From an uncultured Clostridia bacterium (GTDB lineage Bacteria; Bacillota; Clostridia; TANB77; CAG-508): a stretch of 15,506 nucleotides of DNA. Numbering within the stretch: position 1 is the stretch's first letter; each line of letters begins with the position of its first letter. The notes under the pieces are model-generated. The model was not told the DNA's origin, searched no databases, and worked only from the letters and a program-made list of their open reading frames with translations. Shown here one piece after another: positions 1-5,848 of the stretch. A program made the translations under genes and the position numbers. Location: contig CALXPX010000019.1 of the NCBI GenBank assembly GCA_944390305.1, forward strand, positions 1 to 15,506, in the 5' to 3' direction.

Positions 1-122
1 GTTGCACTTTCCTTAAGGTTTCCCTCACTGGACGTTATCCAGCATCATTGCTCTGTGGAGCCCGGACTTTCCTCACACGCCGTCTTTCGACATTGGCAAT
101 GCGCGATTACTCAGTTTACTCA
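1..122 (-). ncRNA. rnpB: RNase P RNA, type A, 5' portion (cut by window edge)
   Basis: This is the catalytic RNA of RNase P, which matures the 5' ends of tRNAs. Read on the minus strand, it carries the near-universal 5' block GAGGAAAGTCCGGGCTCC, followed by the P8-P9 region (GGATAACGTCCAG), then GAGGGAAACC and AAAGTGCAAC at the window edge. This order matches the E. coli-like type-A architecture, not the Bacillus type-B RNA. Only about the first third is present; the rest lies beyond position 1. The local G+C content is far above that of its surroundings, as expected for a structured RNA in an AT-rich genome. The 5' end is placed at about 121-123 from the spacing to the promoter and is approximate. 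Confidence 0.95.
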
Positions 123-129
123 TAAAAAT

Positions 130-158
130 ATTATACTTTAAAACTCTATTAATGTCAA
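130..158 (-). promoter_or_regulatory. Vegetative sigma-A promoter of rnpB
   Basis: On the minus strand a perfect -35 box TTGACA (153-158) and a perfect -10 box TATAAT (130-135) are separated by exactly 17 nt. The predicted start is about 7 nt further on, at 121-123, just before the RNase P RNA begins. This strength suits a constitutively expressed stable RNA. Confidence 0.88.
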
Positions 159-184
159 ATTAAAACTAGTATATGGTATATATT

Positions 185-703
185 TTATATTCCAAATTCT
201 TTTGCATAATGAACAATACCTTTTATTTTTTCTTTAGAGTCATTTAATTTTATAGCCATAAAATTTTTACTTTCAACTTTAAAAGGTGGAATTATACTAT
301 ATTTTTTTGCTTCTATATATCCTAATTTTGGGTAATATTTTTCACTTCCTAATACAACAGAATAATGATATCCCATCATTTTTGCTCTTTCATGTCCCTC
401 TAAAATTAATTGTTTGCCAATTCCCATTTTTTGATACTCTGGTAAAATAGCCAGTGGAGCCAATGTGATTTCTTCATACTTACCTATTAAAATTTTAGTA
501 AACATTATATATCCTATTATTTTTTCTTCAAATTCTGCTACTAGTGAAAGTTCATTAATATATAATTTTCCTTTTCTTAAGGCATTTACTAAGTCTTGTT
601 CATTTCCATCACTGTGTTTTGCTGTTTCAAATGCTTTTTTCACAAGATTATATATTTCATCATAATCAACTTTAGTTTCTTTTCTAATTTTTATATCTAA
701 CAT
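185..703 (-). CDS. GNAT family N-acetyltransferase, YhbS-like
   Basis: A predicted cytoplasmic acetyl-CoA-dependent N-acetyltransferase of 172 residues, the usual length for the YhbS-like subgroup. The acetyl-CoA-binding motif A is visible: strand LAPLAILPEY, then the pyrophosphate-binding loop QKMGIG (residues 91-96). The C-terminal signature LGSEKYYPKLGY (118-129) is typical of YhbS relatives. The substrate cannot be deduced. The start codon has an AGGAG about 14 nt upstream, which is further than usual; no better in-frame ATG lies nearby, so the N-terminus is slightly uncertain. It lies 46 nt downstream of the kinase-like gene, with no convincing promoter between them (a TATAAT at 723-728 lacks a -35), so the two are probably cotranscribed. 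No terminator is evident between it and the rnpB promoter. Confidence 0.88.
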   Translation of the reverse strand: MLDIKIRKETKVDYDEIYNLVKKAFETAKHSDGNEQDLVNALRKGKLYINELSLVAEFEEKIIGYIMFTKILIGKYEEITLAPLAILPEYQKMGIGKQLILEGHERAKMMGYHYSVVLGSEKYYPKLGYIEAKKYSIIPPFKVESKNFMAIKLNDSKEKIKGIVHYAKEFGI

Positions 704-749
704 AATTATAAATTTTACTCCTATTATATAAGTTATTTAATTTTACTAT

Positions 750-1667
750 TTAACTTTTTATATTTTCTTCTACTTCTTCTTTTATCCATTTTTCTCTTTG
801 ATATATTTCCTCGAATTTTTTTGCAGTATTATTAGTTTCTATGCATGGACTATTTTCTTCATAAATATAATCAGTATCTAATATTACTAATTCACCTTTA
901 TTTAATGGATTACATCTTAAAGATTGTTTAAATCCTAAAGATTTAGTATCTACATTAAGTATTTCCCCATGTAGCATTGGTATATTTTCTCTTTTTAGCC
1001 ATCCAACATTTTCTAACTTAGGATCTCCCCATATTATTCCATCATCTCTAAGCTCTTTATATAAGTTATATAATAGTTTATAATCTTGATATCCAAGTCC
1101 AGTTTTTACTTCTTCAGCTATTTCTATAAATGCGCAAGGGTATCCTCTTTCTGGAAGAGATCTTCTTAATAACGGTTGAAGTATCCTTTTATGATTTGGT
1201 ATAACCGCTGTTTCTCTAGGCGTACCTATTTTAAATATTTTATGTCCAACTTTATAAACATTAGTATAGCATCCACTTCCTATTTTCTCAATATCTACAA
1301 AAGACATTTTGTCACTTTTTAATATTTCACAAATTAGAATTGCTAATGTCATATAGTATTTATCTGCAATTTCCTTTTTCTCTTCTTTAGTAATACCTCT
1401 ACTTTCATCTATCTCTGTCATTTGCATAAGTAAGTTATGTGAAATATCTTGTATATTTTTTTGTAATATTTCGTTTATCCTTGCATCTGTATCTGGACTT
1501 ATTCCTTTTAATACTGGCATGATAAAAAATATATCTGCCCAATTTTGGCTAAATATTTCTTCTAAATTTTCTATTATTAAATGTGGTGTATTTCGTGCTA
1601 CTTCTTCTAGTTTTCCAAGGCTACATTTTTTTAATCTTTTAATTAAAGTATTTTTATCATCTTCCAT
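750..1667 (-). CDS. Protein-kinase-like (PKL fold) protein with N-terminal helical domain
   Basis: A 305-residue predicted cytoplasmic protein. The start is set at the ATG preceded by AGGAG with 5-nt spacing (1673-1677). An upstream in-frame ATG at 1718 lacks a ribosome binding site and falls inside the promoter. Residues 1-120 are helical and charged, with no recognised domain. Residues 125-270 show kinase-fold hallmarks: a glycine-rich loop IGSGCYTNVYKVG ending at residue 141, a following KIFKIG whose Lys146 is the candidate ATP-contacting lysine, a catalytic-loop equivalent WGDPKLENVG (Asp215, Lys217, Asn220) in place of the canonical HRDxKxxN, and LDTDYIY (Asp264/Asp266) in place of DFG. 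All three catalytic positions are therefore present, so an active phosphotransferase is plausible, but it is shorter and more divergent than a Hanks-type Ser/Thr kinase. It could phosphorylate a protein or a small molecule. It likely shares a transcript with the downstream acetyltransferase. Confidence 0.75.
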   Translation of the reverse strand: MEDDKNTLIKRLKKCSLGKLEEVARNTPHLIIENLEEIFSQNWADIFFIMPVLKGISPDTDARINEILQKNIQDISHNLLMQMTEIDESRGITKEEKKEIADKYYMTLAILICEILKSDKMSFVDIEKIGSGCYTNVYKVGHKIFKIGTPRETAVIPNHKRILQPLLRRSLPERGYPCAFIEIAEEVKTGLGYQDYKLLYNLYKELRDDGIIWGDPKLENVGWLKRENIPMLHGEILNVDTKSLGFKQSLRCNPLNKGELVILDTDYIYEENSPCIETNNTAKKFEEIYQREKWIKEEVEENIKS

Positions 1668-1689
1668 TTTATCTCCTAACAATACTTTA

Positions 1690-1718
1690 ATTATATCATA
1701 ATTTACATAACTAATCAA
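1690..1718 (-). promoter_or_regulatory. Promoter of the kinase-like / GNAT pair
   Basis: Minus-strand -35 TTGATT (1713-1718) and -10 TATAAT (1690-1695) with a 17-nt spacer, about 22 nt upstream of the kinase-like start codon at 1667. The predicted leader is short and contains the AGGAG ribosome binding site. Confidence 0.65.
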
Positions 1719-1791
1719 TTAAAAATATTAAGTATATTTTTTTATTTTTTGTTAATAATATAATTAATCAATCAAGAATGGAGGTGTTCTT

Positions 1792-1896
1792 ATGGCTAAG
1801 AACAAAGATTGCAAAAAAGACAAGAAAAATAATTCTTCTAAAAATTGTCCAAAAGGAAATGAACAAAACAAAGCTCAAAATGTAGAAGAAAAATAA
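1792..1896 (+). CDS. Small Lys/Asn-rich hydrophilic protein, 34 aa
   Basis: A 34-codon plus-strand ORF starting MAKNKDCKKDKKNN and ending in NVEEK. It is supported by a strong ribosome binding site (GGAGGTG, about 6 nt before the ATG), a stop codon followed at once by a second one, and a hairpin terminator 5 nt further on. It is almost entirely Lys, Asn, Glu, Gln and Ser, with two cysteines (residues 7 and 19) and one short CPKGN stretch. There is no hydrophobic segment, so a soluble, probably disordered peptide is expected. A TATAAT lies at 1759-1764 but without a good -35. I do not recognise the family. The composition is reminiscent of small clostridial spore-type or nucleic-acid-binding peptides, but that is only a resemblance. 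It stands alone between a divergent and a convergent minus-strand gene. Confidence 0.65.
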   Translation: MAKNKDCKKDKKNNSSKNCPKGNEQNKAQNVEEK

Positions 1897-1901
1897 TAAT
1901 A

Positions 1902-1924
1902 AAGGTCATAATAATTATGACCTT
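1902..1924. terminator. Bidirectional rho-independent terminator
   Basis: AAGGTCATA pairs with TATGACCTT around a 5-nt loop, and the stem can extend by two more A-T pairs. On the plus strand it is followed by ATTTTTAT, which ends the 34-codon gene. On the minus strand it is followed by TTATTATTATTTT, so it can also stop transcription arriving from the acetyltransferase gene that ends at 1982. Confidence 0.8.
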
Positions 1925-1981
1925 ATTTTTATAATTAACTTGAATAATTTATTGTATACATTTTTATATTTATACTTAATA

Positions 1982-2542
1982 TTATATATTTTTATTTTTT
2001 ATATAATCTCCTTCAAATTCATCTGCTAATATATCCATATTAATACTATCATAATATCTTCCATCTACAAACTTGCATTTTCTTCTTCTTCCATATTCTT
2101 TAAAACCACATTTTTGATAACATTTTAAAGCTCTTTCATTAAATTCCATTAAATCCAATTTGATATTATGTAAATTCATATACTTAAATCCATATTCTAA
2201 AATAAGCTTAATTGCTTCTGTACCATATCCTTTACTTCTATAGTCTTTATCTCCTATAAAAATTCCTAAAGTTGCATTTCTATTAATCCAATCAATTTTT
2301 TCAAGTGATACAGTTCCTATCATTTTATTTTCATCAATTGTTACTATTACAAAAGTTGCATCAGGAGTGCTATTTTCCTCTAAATACTTTTTTTCTCCTT
2401 CTAAAGTAGTTAGCATTCCGCTTCTACCTAAATAATCTGTTGTTTCAAAGTCATTTAACCAGTATGTAAATTGTTCTACATCTTCACTATTTCTTGGAGA
2501 CAAGTATATTCTTTCCCCTACTAATTTTTTAAAATATTTCAT
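1982..2542 (-). CDS. GNAT family N-acetyltransferase, RimJ/RimL-type
   Basis: A 186-residue acetyltransferase of the Acetyltransf_3 class, which includes ribosomal-protein N-terminal, spermidine and antibiotic acetyltransferases. It begins with the usual GERIYLSPRNSEDVEQF segment (residues 9-25). The acetyl-CoA loop RSKGYG is at 102-107 and the late NERALKCYQKCGF helix at 135-147, followed by a family-typical GRRRKCKFVDGRYYDSI tail. The start is supported by AGGGGAG 8 nt upstream. It is the last gene of the 5156-to-1982 run, 28 nt after the peptide deformylase gene. This position suggests protein N-terminus modification as one possibility, but the substrate cannot be read from sequence. Transcription probably ends at the hairpin 1902-1924. 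Confidence 0.88.
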   Translation of the reverse strand: MKYFKKLVGERIYLSPRNSEDVEQFTYWLNDFETTDYLGRSGMLTTLEGEKKYLEENSTPDATFVIVTIDENKMIGTVSLEKIDWINRNATLGIFIGDKDYRSKGYGTEAIKLILEYGFKYMNLHNIKLDLMEFNERALKCYQKCGFKEYGRRRKCKFVDGRYYDSINMDILADEFEGDYIKNKNI

Positions 2543-2570
2543 ATTATATCTCCCCTCTATTAGTTAATAC

Positions 2571-3110
2571 TTAAATATTTATCAAATTATATTTCTTTAC
2601 ATTGTCAGCTGTAGCAAAACCATTATGCTCTTTTACTTTTTCTAGAAATACAATTCCTTCTAGATGGTCACATTCGTGCTGGACTAGTCTTGCGAAAAAG
2701 CCATTTAGGTTTTTAACTATTTTTTCTCCGTTTTCATTATAATAAGTTACCTCGATATTTTTAAATCTTTCAACTTTTCCTCTAATCATAGGAACACTCA
2801 TACAACCTTCATATTGTATATCTGTTTCTTCTGATAACTTTTTCCATATTGGATTTATCATAGTAGTTATTGGTATTTCTTCTGCATCATTATATTTAAT
2901 ATTTTCTTTTTTAGCTCCTAAAACAATAATTCTTTTGTTTACCCCTACTTGAGGTGCTGAAATACCAAGTCCTGTTCCAAATAATAAAGTTTCTTTTAAA
3001 TCTTCTATAATATCTAAAATTTTATCATCTATATTTTTAACATCAACATTATCACATATCTTTCCTAAAATAGGATCTCCTACCTCTCTTATTCTTAGCA
3101 CCTTTCCCAT
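2571..3110 (-). CDS. def: Peptide deformylase
   Basis: A metalloenzyme that removes the formyl group from the N-terminal methionine of new proteins as they leave the ribosome. All three family motifs are present: motif I as GISAPQVG (residues 49-56, in place of the more usual GLAAPQ), motif II EGCMS (101-105) with the metal-ligand Cys103, and motif III HECDH (145-149) with both histidine ligands and the catalytic glutamate. At 179 residues it is somewhat longer than the short clostridial housekeeping enzymes, with an insert around residues 66-83. It starts behind AGGAG with 9-nt spacing and lies only 6 nt after the MazG-like gene. It is not next to fmt or priA, where housekeeping def often sits, so it may be a second, accessory copy. 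That cannot be settled from this window. Confidence 0.95.
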   Translation of the reverse strand: MGKVLRIREVGDPILGKICDNVDVKNIDDKILDIIEDLKETLLFGTGLGISAPQVGVNKRIIVLGAKKENIKYNDAEEIPITTMINPIWKKLSEETDIQYEGCMSVPMIRGKVERFKNIEVTYYNENGEKIVKNLNGFFARLVQHECDHLEGIVFLEKVKEHNGFATADNVKKYNLINI

Positions 3111-3116
3111 AATAAT

Positions 3117-3476
3117 TTACTCCTTACCCCAAGTTCTTTTTATGTTTTCTTCTTCTTTATCTTTTAAGGCTTTATATAAATCAATATTTAATTTATTACA
3201 AACACTATTTAATACTATAAAAACATCTGCAATCTCACTTTCTATTGTATCATAATGATTAACTTTACTTTGGTCTATGCTCATATCAGTAGCATTTTTT
3301 CTTATTGATTTTGCAAGTTCACCTACTTCTTCTAAAAGCAGTAACATTGTTTTTTCTATTTCTTGGTTTGCAAATCCTCTAATTTCTATCACCTTTTTTA
3401 TATACTCTTGTACTTCCTTTACAGAATTTTTTTCGTTTAATTTATTCCATAATTCTAACTGATTATTATTAGACAT
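3117..3476 (-). CDS. MazG-like nucleotide pyrophosphohydrolase
   Basis: A 119-residue all-helical protein of the MazG/dUTPase-like superfamily, which hydrolyses (d)NTPs to monophosphate and pyrophosphate. The metal-binding helices show the diagnostic EEVGEL (Glu49, Glu50, Glu53) and, after a 25-residue gap, ESEIADV (Glu81, Asp84). That is the ExxE...ExxD pattern that binds magnesium. The length fits a single-domain MazG-type enzyme rather than the two-domain housekeeping MazG. The start has a strong AGGAGG with 4-nt spacing. It is tightly coupled to def downstream (6-nt gap) and separated by 81 nt from the ASCH gene upstream. Likely roles are nucleotide-pool cleaning or removal of a signalling or modified nucleotide; the precise substrate is unknown. 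Confidence 0.88.
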   Translation of the reverse strand: MSNNNQLELWNKLNEKNSVKEVQEYIKKVIEIRGFANQEIEKTMLLLLEEVGELAKSIRKNATDMSIDQSKVNHYDTIESEIADVFIVLNSVCNKLNIDLYKALKDKEEENIKRTWGKE

Positions 3477-3493
3477 TTTTCCTCCTTATATTA

Positions 3494-3535
3494 TTAAAAT
3501 AACTTGTCTTTGTAAATTTCTAGTTCTTGAACCAT
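3494..3535 (-). CDS. Possible 13-aa leader peptide upstream of the MazG-like gene
   Basis: In the 81-nt gap between the ASCH and MazG-like genes, an ORF of 13 codons (MVQELEIYKDKLF) runs from an ATG with AGGA 4 nt upstream to a TAA 17 nt before the MazG-like start. A stronger AAGGAG lies further upstream, just after the ASCH stop. It could be a translated leader that couples the two halves of the operon, or chance. Nothing else in the gap looks functional. Confidence 0.25.
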   Translation of the reverse strand: MVQELEIYKDKLF

Positions 3536-3557
3536 GTGTCCTATATTTCCTTCTCCT

Positions 3558-3956
3558 TTATAGATTATAATTCCATATACCTAAATGCCCTTTAACTTTA
3601 ACTTTCTTATCTAACACTTTAATGTCTTCTAAAACCCATGCATATCTTCCTTCTTTATATTCTCCACATATGTATTCTTGATAGTTATTTAACTTCATAT
3701 TTTCTACATATTCTTTAGTCATATAAATACAATCTACTAAATTACATTTGCAAATAATATATCCAAACTCAAAAGAACTATTTTTTACTAATTCCATAAG
3801 TTCTTTATTTTCTTTATCTTTTTTTAATATCTTAGTATTACTTGCATGTATATATAGCTCTCCTCTATATGATGTTTTCCAACTTCTTGTTTCTATTGTC
3901 TTTTTATTATCTTTAATTAAAGTAGCAAATGGTTCTATTAAACTTAATACTTTCAT
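3558..3956 (-). CDS. ASCH domain protein
   Basis: A 132-residue single-domain protein of the ASCH family, a PUA-like beta barrel associated with RNA binding. Some members are ribonucleases or remove acetyl groups from N4-acetylcytidine. The start MKVLSLIEPFATLI, the signature NKKTIETRSW (residues 17-26), then RGELYIHAS (31-39), and the late GRYAWVLEDI strand are characteristic. These residues line the predicted ligand pocket of the fold. The ribosome binding site is AAGGA about 8-9 nt upstream. It lies 34 nt after the DUF4186 gene, so it is probably in the same transcript. Whether it only binds RNA or a nucleotide, or is catalytic, cannot be decided here. Confidence 0.88.
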   Translation of the reverse strand: MKVLSLIEPFATLIKDNKKTIETRSWKTSYRGELYIHASNTKILKKDKENKELMELVKNSSFEFGYIICKCNLVDCIYMTKEYVENMKLNNYQEYICGEYKEGRYAWVLEDIKVLDKKVKVKGHLGIWNYNL

Positions 3957-3990
3957 ATCTTTTCCTTTATCTAGACTAGAATAATTTATA

Positions 3991-4356
3991 TTAATTATTT
4001 TTCATTTCTTTACAAATAAATGCCATTATAACATCTACAACATAATCTATCTGTTCACTACTAAGCTCCACATTTTTTGGTATTTTATGCCATTTATAAA
4101 GACATCCTCTACAACAAGTCGCTGTCGCATGCTGAGCAATAAATACAGGGTGACCTCTCATTGGAGTTTGCTTTCCATCATTTAATAAATTTTTAGGAGC
4201 TAATCTTTTAGATATAAAATCATAGGCATGCTCTTTTATTTTATCCATGCCTTTTTCTTTAATATACTCTATATCCTTTTGTGTTAAATGGAATTTGTTT
4301 CTCAAGTTTGATTTTGATAAACTATTTAATATTTTTTCTACTCTTGTACTTTGCAT
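3991..4356 (-). CDS. DUF4186 family protein
   Basis: A 121-residue protein of the uncharacterised DUF4186 family. The family core RGHPVFIAQHATATCCRGCL (residues 67-86) is intact and continues into YKWHKIP. His69, His76, Cys81, Cys82, Cys85 and His90 form a cluster that looks able to bind a metal ion, which is inference from residue types. The N-terminal 50 residues are charged and helical and the C-terminus is a short helix; there are no membrane segments. AAGGA 8 nt upstream supports the start. It lies 20 nt after the HD-domain gene and 34 nt before the ASCH gene. The function is unknown; the setting suggests nucleotide or RNA chemistry. Confidence 0.88.
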   Translation of the reverse strand: MQSTRVEKILNSLSKSNLRNKFHLTQKDIEYIKEKGMDKIKEHAYDFISKRLAPKNLLNDGKQTPMRGHPVFIAQHATATCCRGCLYKWHKIPKNVELSSEQIDYVVDVIMAFICKEMKNN

Positions 4357-4376
4357 AATATCATCCTTTAAATATC

Positions 4377-5156
4377 TTAGTTTACTTTATCATTAAGATA
4401 TTCTTTTGCACATTTTCTTATATTTTCCATCTTTTCTTTTGTATCTTCATTTTTATATTCAATTCTATCTATTAAAATGTCTATATATCTATTATCCTTT
4501 ATATATTCAAAAGATATATCAAAATTTAAATCATATATAAAAGCAATAAATGAAATCCAAAAATCAATTTGTGTATTTCTATCTTCTGACTTTATACATT
4601 TATGCTCAATAAAATCATTATAAACTTTTGGAGATATTTCTTCATAATTTATAGTTTTAGGATTATATTTATTAGGAAATATATTTATTAAATTTTCTTC
4701 TTTTTTTACTCTAAAATTATCTAATTTATCTGCATCTCTAATAATTTTACTATGTAATAATTCCTCTTTGTTTAATCCTTCTTCTATTTTATATTTATTA
4801 TGATTATATATTGCTTTTTTAATAATATCATCATACTTATTAAAAGATATAAAATTTCTTATTAAATTATCTTCAAATAATATTTTTACACCGTAATTAG
4901 CATGATCAAAATCCTTATTATCTATAAAATTATTTGTTTTTTCTACTTGTTTAAATCTACCTATATCATGAAGAAGTGCTATTAATTTTGCTAGATATGT
5001 ATTCTCTTCATCTAAATTTAATCCTTTTGCAATATATTCACTTTTATTTACAACTTCATATGTATGTTTTATCTTTAGCTTAATATTTCCATCCTCTAAG
5101 TCATAACCCTTTAAATAATTTTTAAAACTTTCTTCAGCATCTACAAAATTAGTCAT
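4377..5156 (-). CDS. HD-domain phosphohydrolase
   Basis: A 259-residue protein of the HD superfamily of metal-dependent phosphohydrolases (nucleotidases, phosphodiesterases, (p)ppGpp hydrolases). The metal-site series is visible in order: His31, His63-Asp64 in LLHDIGRF, His85 in FDHANYG, His119 in IYNHNKY, and Asp141 in IRDADKLDNF. The extra histidines H85 and H119 beyond the minimal H...HD...D set recall HD subfamilies with a second metal site. The C-terminal 100 residues are helical, with no recognised partner domain. Its start is backed by AAGGA at 7-nt spacing. It is the first gene of the six-gene run and sits under the promoter at 5200-5228. The substrate is unknown. Confidence 0.88.
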   Translation of the reverse strand: MTNFVDAEESFKNYLKGYDLEDGNIKLKIKHTYEVVNKSEYIAKGLNLDEENTYLAKLIALLHDIGRFKQVEKTNNFIDNKDFDHANYGVKILFEDNLIRNFISFNKYDDIIKKAIYNHNKYKIEEGLNKEELLHSKIIRDADKLDNFRVKKEENLINIFPNKYNPKTINYEEISPKVYNDFIEHKCIKSEDRNTQIDFWISFIAFIYDLNFDISFEYIKDNRYIDILIDRIEYKNEDTKEKMENIRKCAKEYLNDKVN

Positions 5157-5199
5157 TTAGAATCCTTTCTAATATTAAAAAATAATACATGTTTTTTAT

Positions 5200-5228
5200 A
5201 ATATATCATATAAAGATAATTTTCACAA
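5200..5228 (-). promoter_or_regulatory. Extended -10 promoter of the HD-to-GNAT operon
   Basis: Minus-strand -35 TTGTGA (5223-5228), a 17-nt spacer, and -10 TATATT (5200-5205) preceded by TGA, giving the extended TGnTATATT form. It lies about 44 nt upstream of the HD gene. No other convincing promoter was seen between here and position 1982, so it may drive all six genes. Confidence 0.6.
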
Positions 5229-5262
5229 TAAATATAAAATTTTTATATTTATAAATAAAATA

Positions 5263-5300
5263 AAAAGGTAGAATCTATATTTATAGAATTCTCACCTTTT
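5263..5300 (-). terminator. Terminator after the 5315-5761 gene
   Basis: AAAAGGT (5263-5269) pairs with ACCTTTT (5294-5300). The stem continues inward with AGAAT and CTATA pairs and two single-base bulges. On the minus strand it is followed by a T-rich run, TTTTATTTTATTTAT. It begins 14 nt past the stop codon. Confidence 0.75.
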
Positions 5301-5314
5301 GGCTAATTATCTAA

Positions 5315-5761
5315 TTAAAGCATATATTTAGTATATACTTCTCTTCCTATTTTTTCGCATATCTTTTTAATTTTTGAATTATAATAACAATTTATTTCTA
5401 TTTGTTTATTTAACATATTTTTTAATTCCTGTAATACTTTAATTTCGTATTCATTATCACTATATCTTTTATCTATATAAATAAAATCTATAAAAATTAT
5501 TTCATCATTGCTAATTTCAGATATTTCTGTATGATATTCTATTGCACCAATAATGTTAGTAAAATCATCATCTAGTGTAATTAAATATTCCATATAGTTA
5601 TCCTCACCTACATGAATAAAAGCTTTATCAAACTCATAATTTAATAATCTATGATCTTCTATATTACTATCTAGCATACATTTTTTGCTTTCTTTTACTG
5701 CTAGAAATTTATATTCTCCAAATTTTAATAAATTATCTTTATTTAAAATATTTAATAGCAT
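5315..5761 (-). CDS. Uncharacterised protein, possibly a decayed GNAT fold
   Basis: A 148-residue acidic, predicted cytoplasmic protein that I do not recognise. The order of elements resembles the second half of an acetyltransferase: a strand IIGAIEYHTE, a strand IIFIDFIYIDKRY, a long helix, a strand IEINCYY and a helix NSKIKKICEKIG. The GNAT acetyl-CoA loop (Q/R-x-x-G-x-G) is absent, the equivalent place reading YSDNEYEIKVL. It could be a non-catalytic relative or an unrelated alpha/beta protein. The start is supported by AGGTG 7 nt upstream. It is flanked on both sides by terminators and has its own promoter (5781-5809), so it is monocistronic. Confidence 0.75.
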   Translation of the reverse strand: MLLNILNKDNLLKFGEYKFLAVKESKKCMLDSNIEDHRLLNYEFDKAFIHVGEDNYMEYLITLDDDFTNIIGAIEYHTEISEISNDEIIFIDFIYIDKRYSDNEYEIKVLQELKNMLNKQIEINCYYNSKIKKICEKIGREVYTKYML

Positions 5762-5780
5762 TATATTTCACCTAAGACTA

Positions 5781-5809
5781 ATTTTAACATCTAAATGTAA
5801 AAATATCAA
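5781..5809 (-). promoter_or_regulatory. Promoter of the 5315-5761 gene, -35 inside the preceding terminator
   Basis: Minus-strand -35 TTGATA (5804-5809) and -10 TAAAAT (5781-5786) with a 17-nt spacer; TGT directly before the -10 gives an extended -10. The -35 lies in the descending arm of the terminator stem 5803-5834. The predicted start near 5774 leaves a leader of only about 13 nt, barely including the AGGTG site. Confidence 0.55.
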
Positions 5810-5834
5810 TAACTGATAATCCAGTTATTGATAT
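5803..5834 (-). terminator. Terminator of the der-plsY-gpsA operon
   Basis: A perfect 13-bp stem: ATATCAATAACTG (5803-5815) pairs with CAGTTATTGATAT (5822-5834) around a 6-nt loop. On the minus strand it is followed by TTTTACATTT. It begins 14 nt after the stop of the membrane protein gene. Confidence 0.85.
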
Positions 5835-5848
5835 AAGACAATATATGT

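Noticed and set aside
1668..1718. Upstream extension of the kinase-like gene to the ATG at 1718
   Set aside because: The extra 17 codons overlap the -10 and -35 boxes and lack a ribosome binding site, whereas the ATG at 1667 has AGGAG at 5 nt.
3117..5156. Toxin-antitoxin or known defence system built from the HD, ASCH and MazG-like genes
   Set aside because: No toxin fold, restriction, helicase, CRISPR or retron component is visible, and the gene sizes and spacing fit independent small enzymes. Kept only as an open question in the operon finding.
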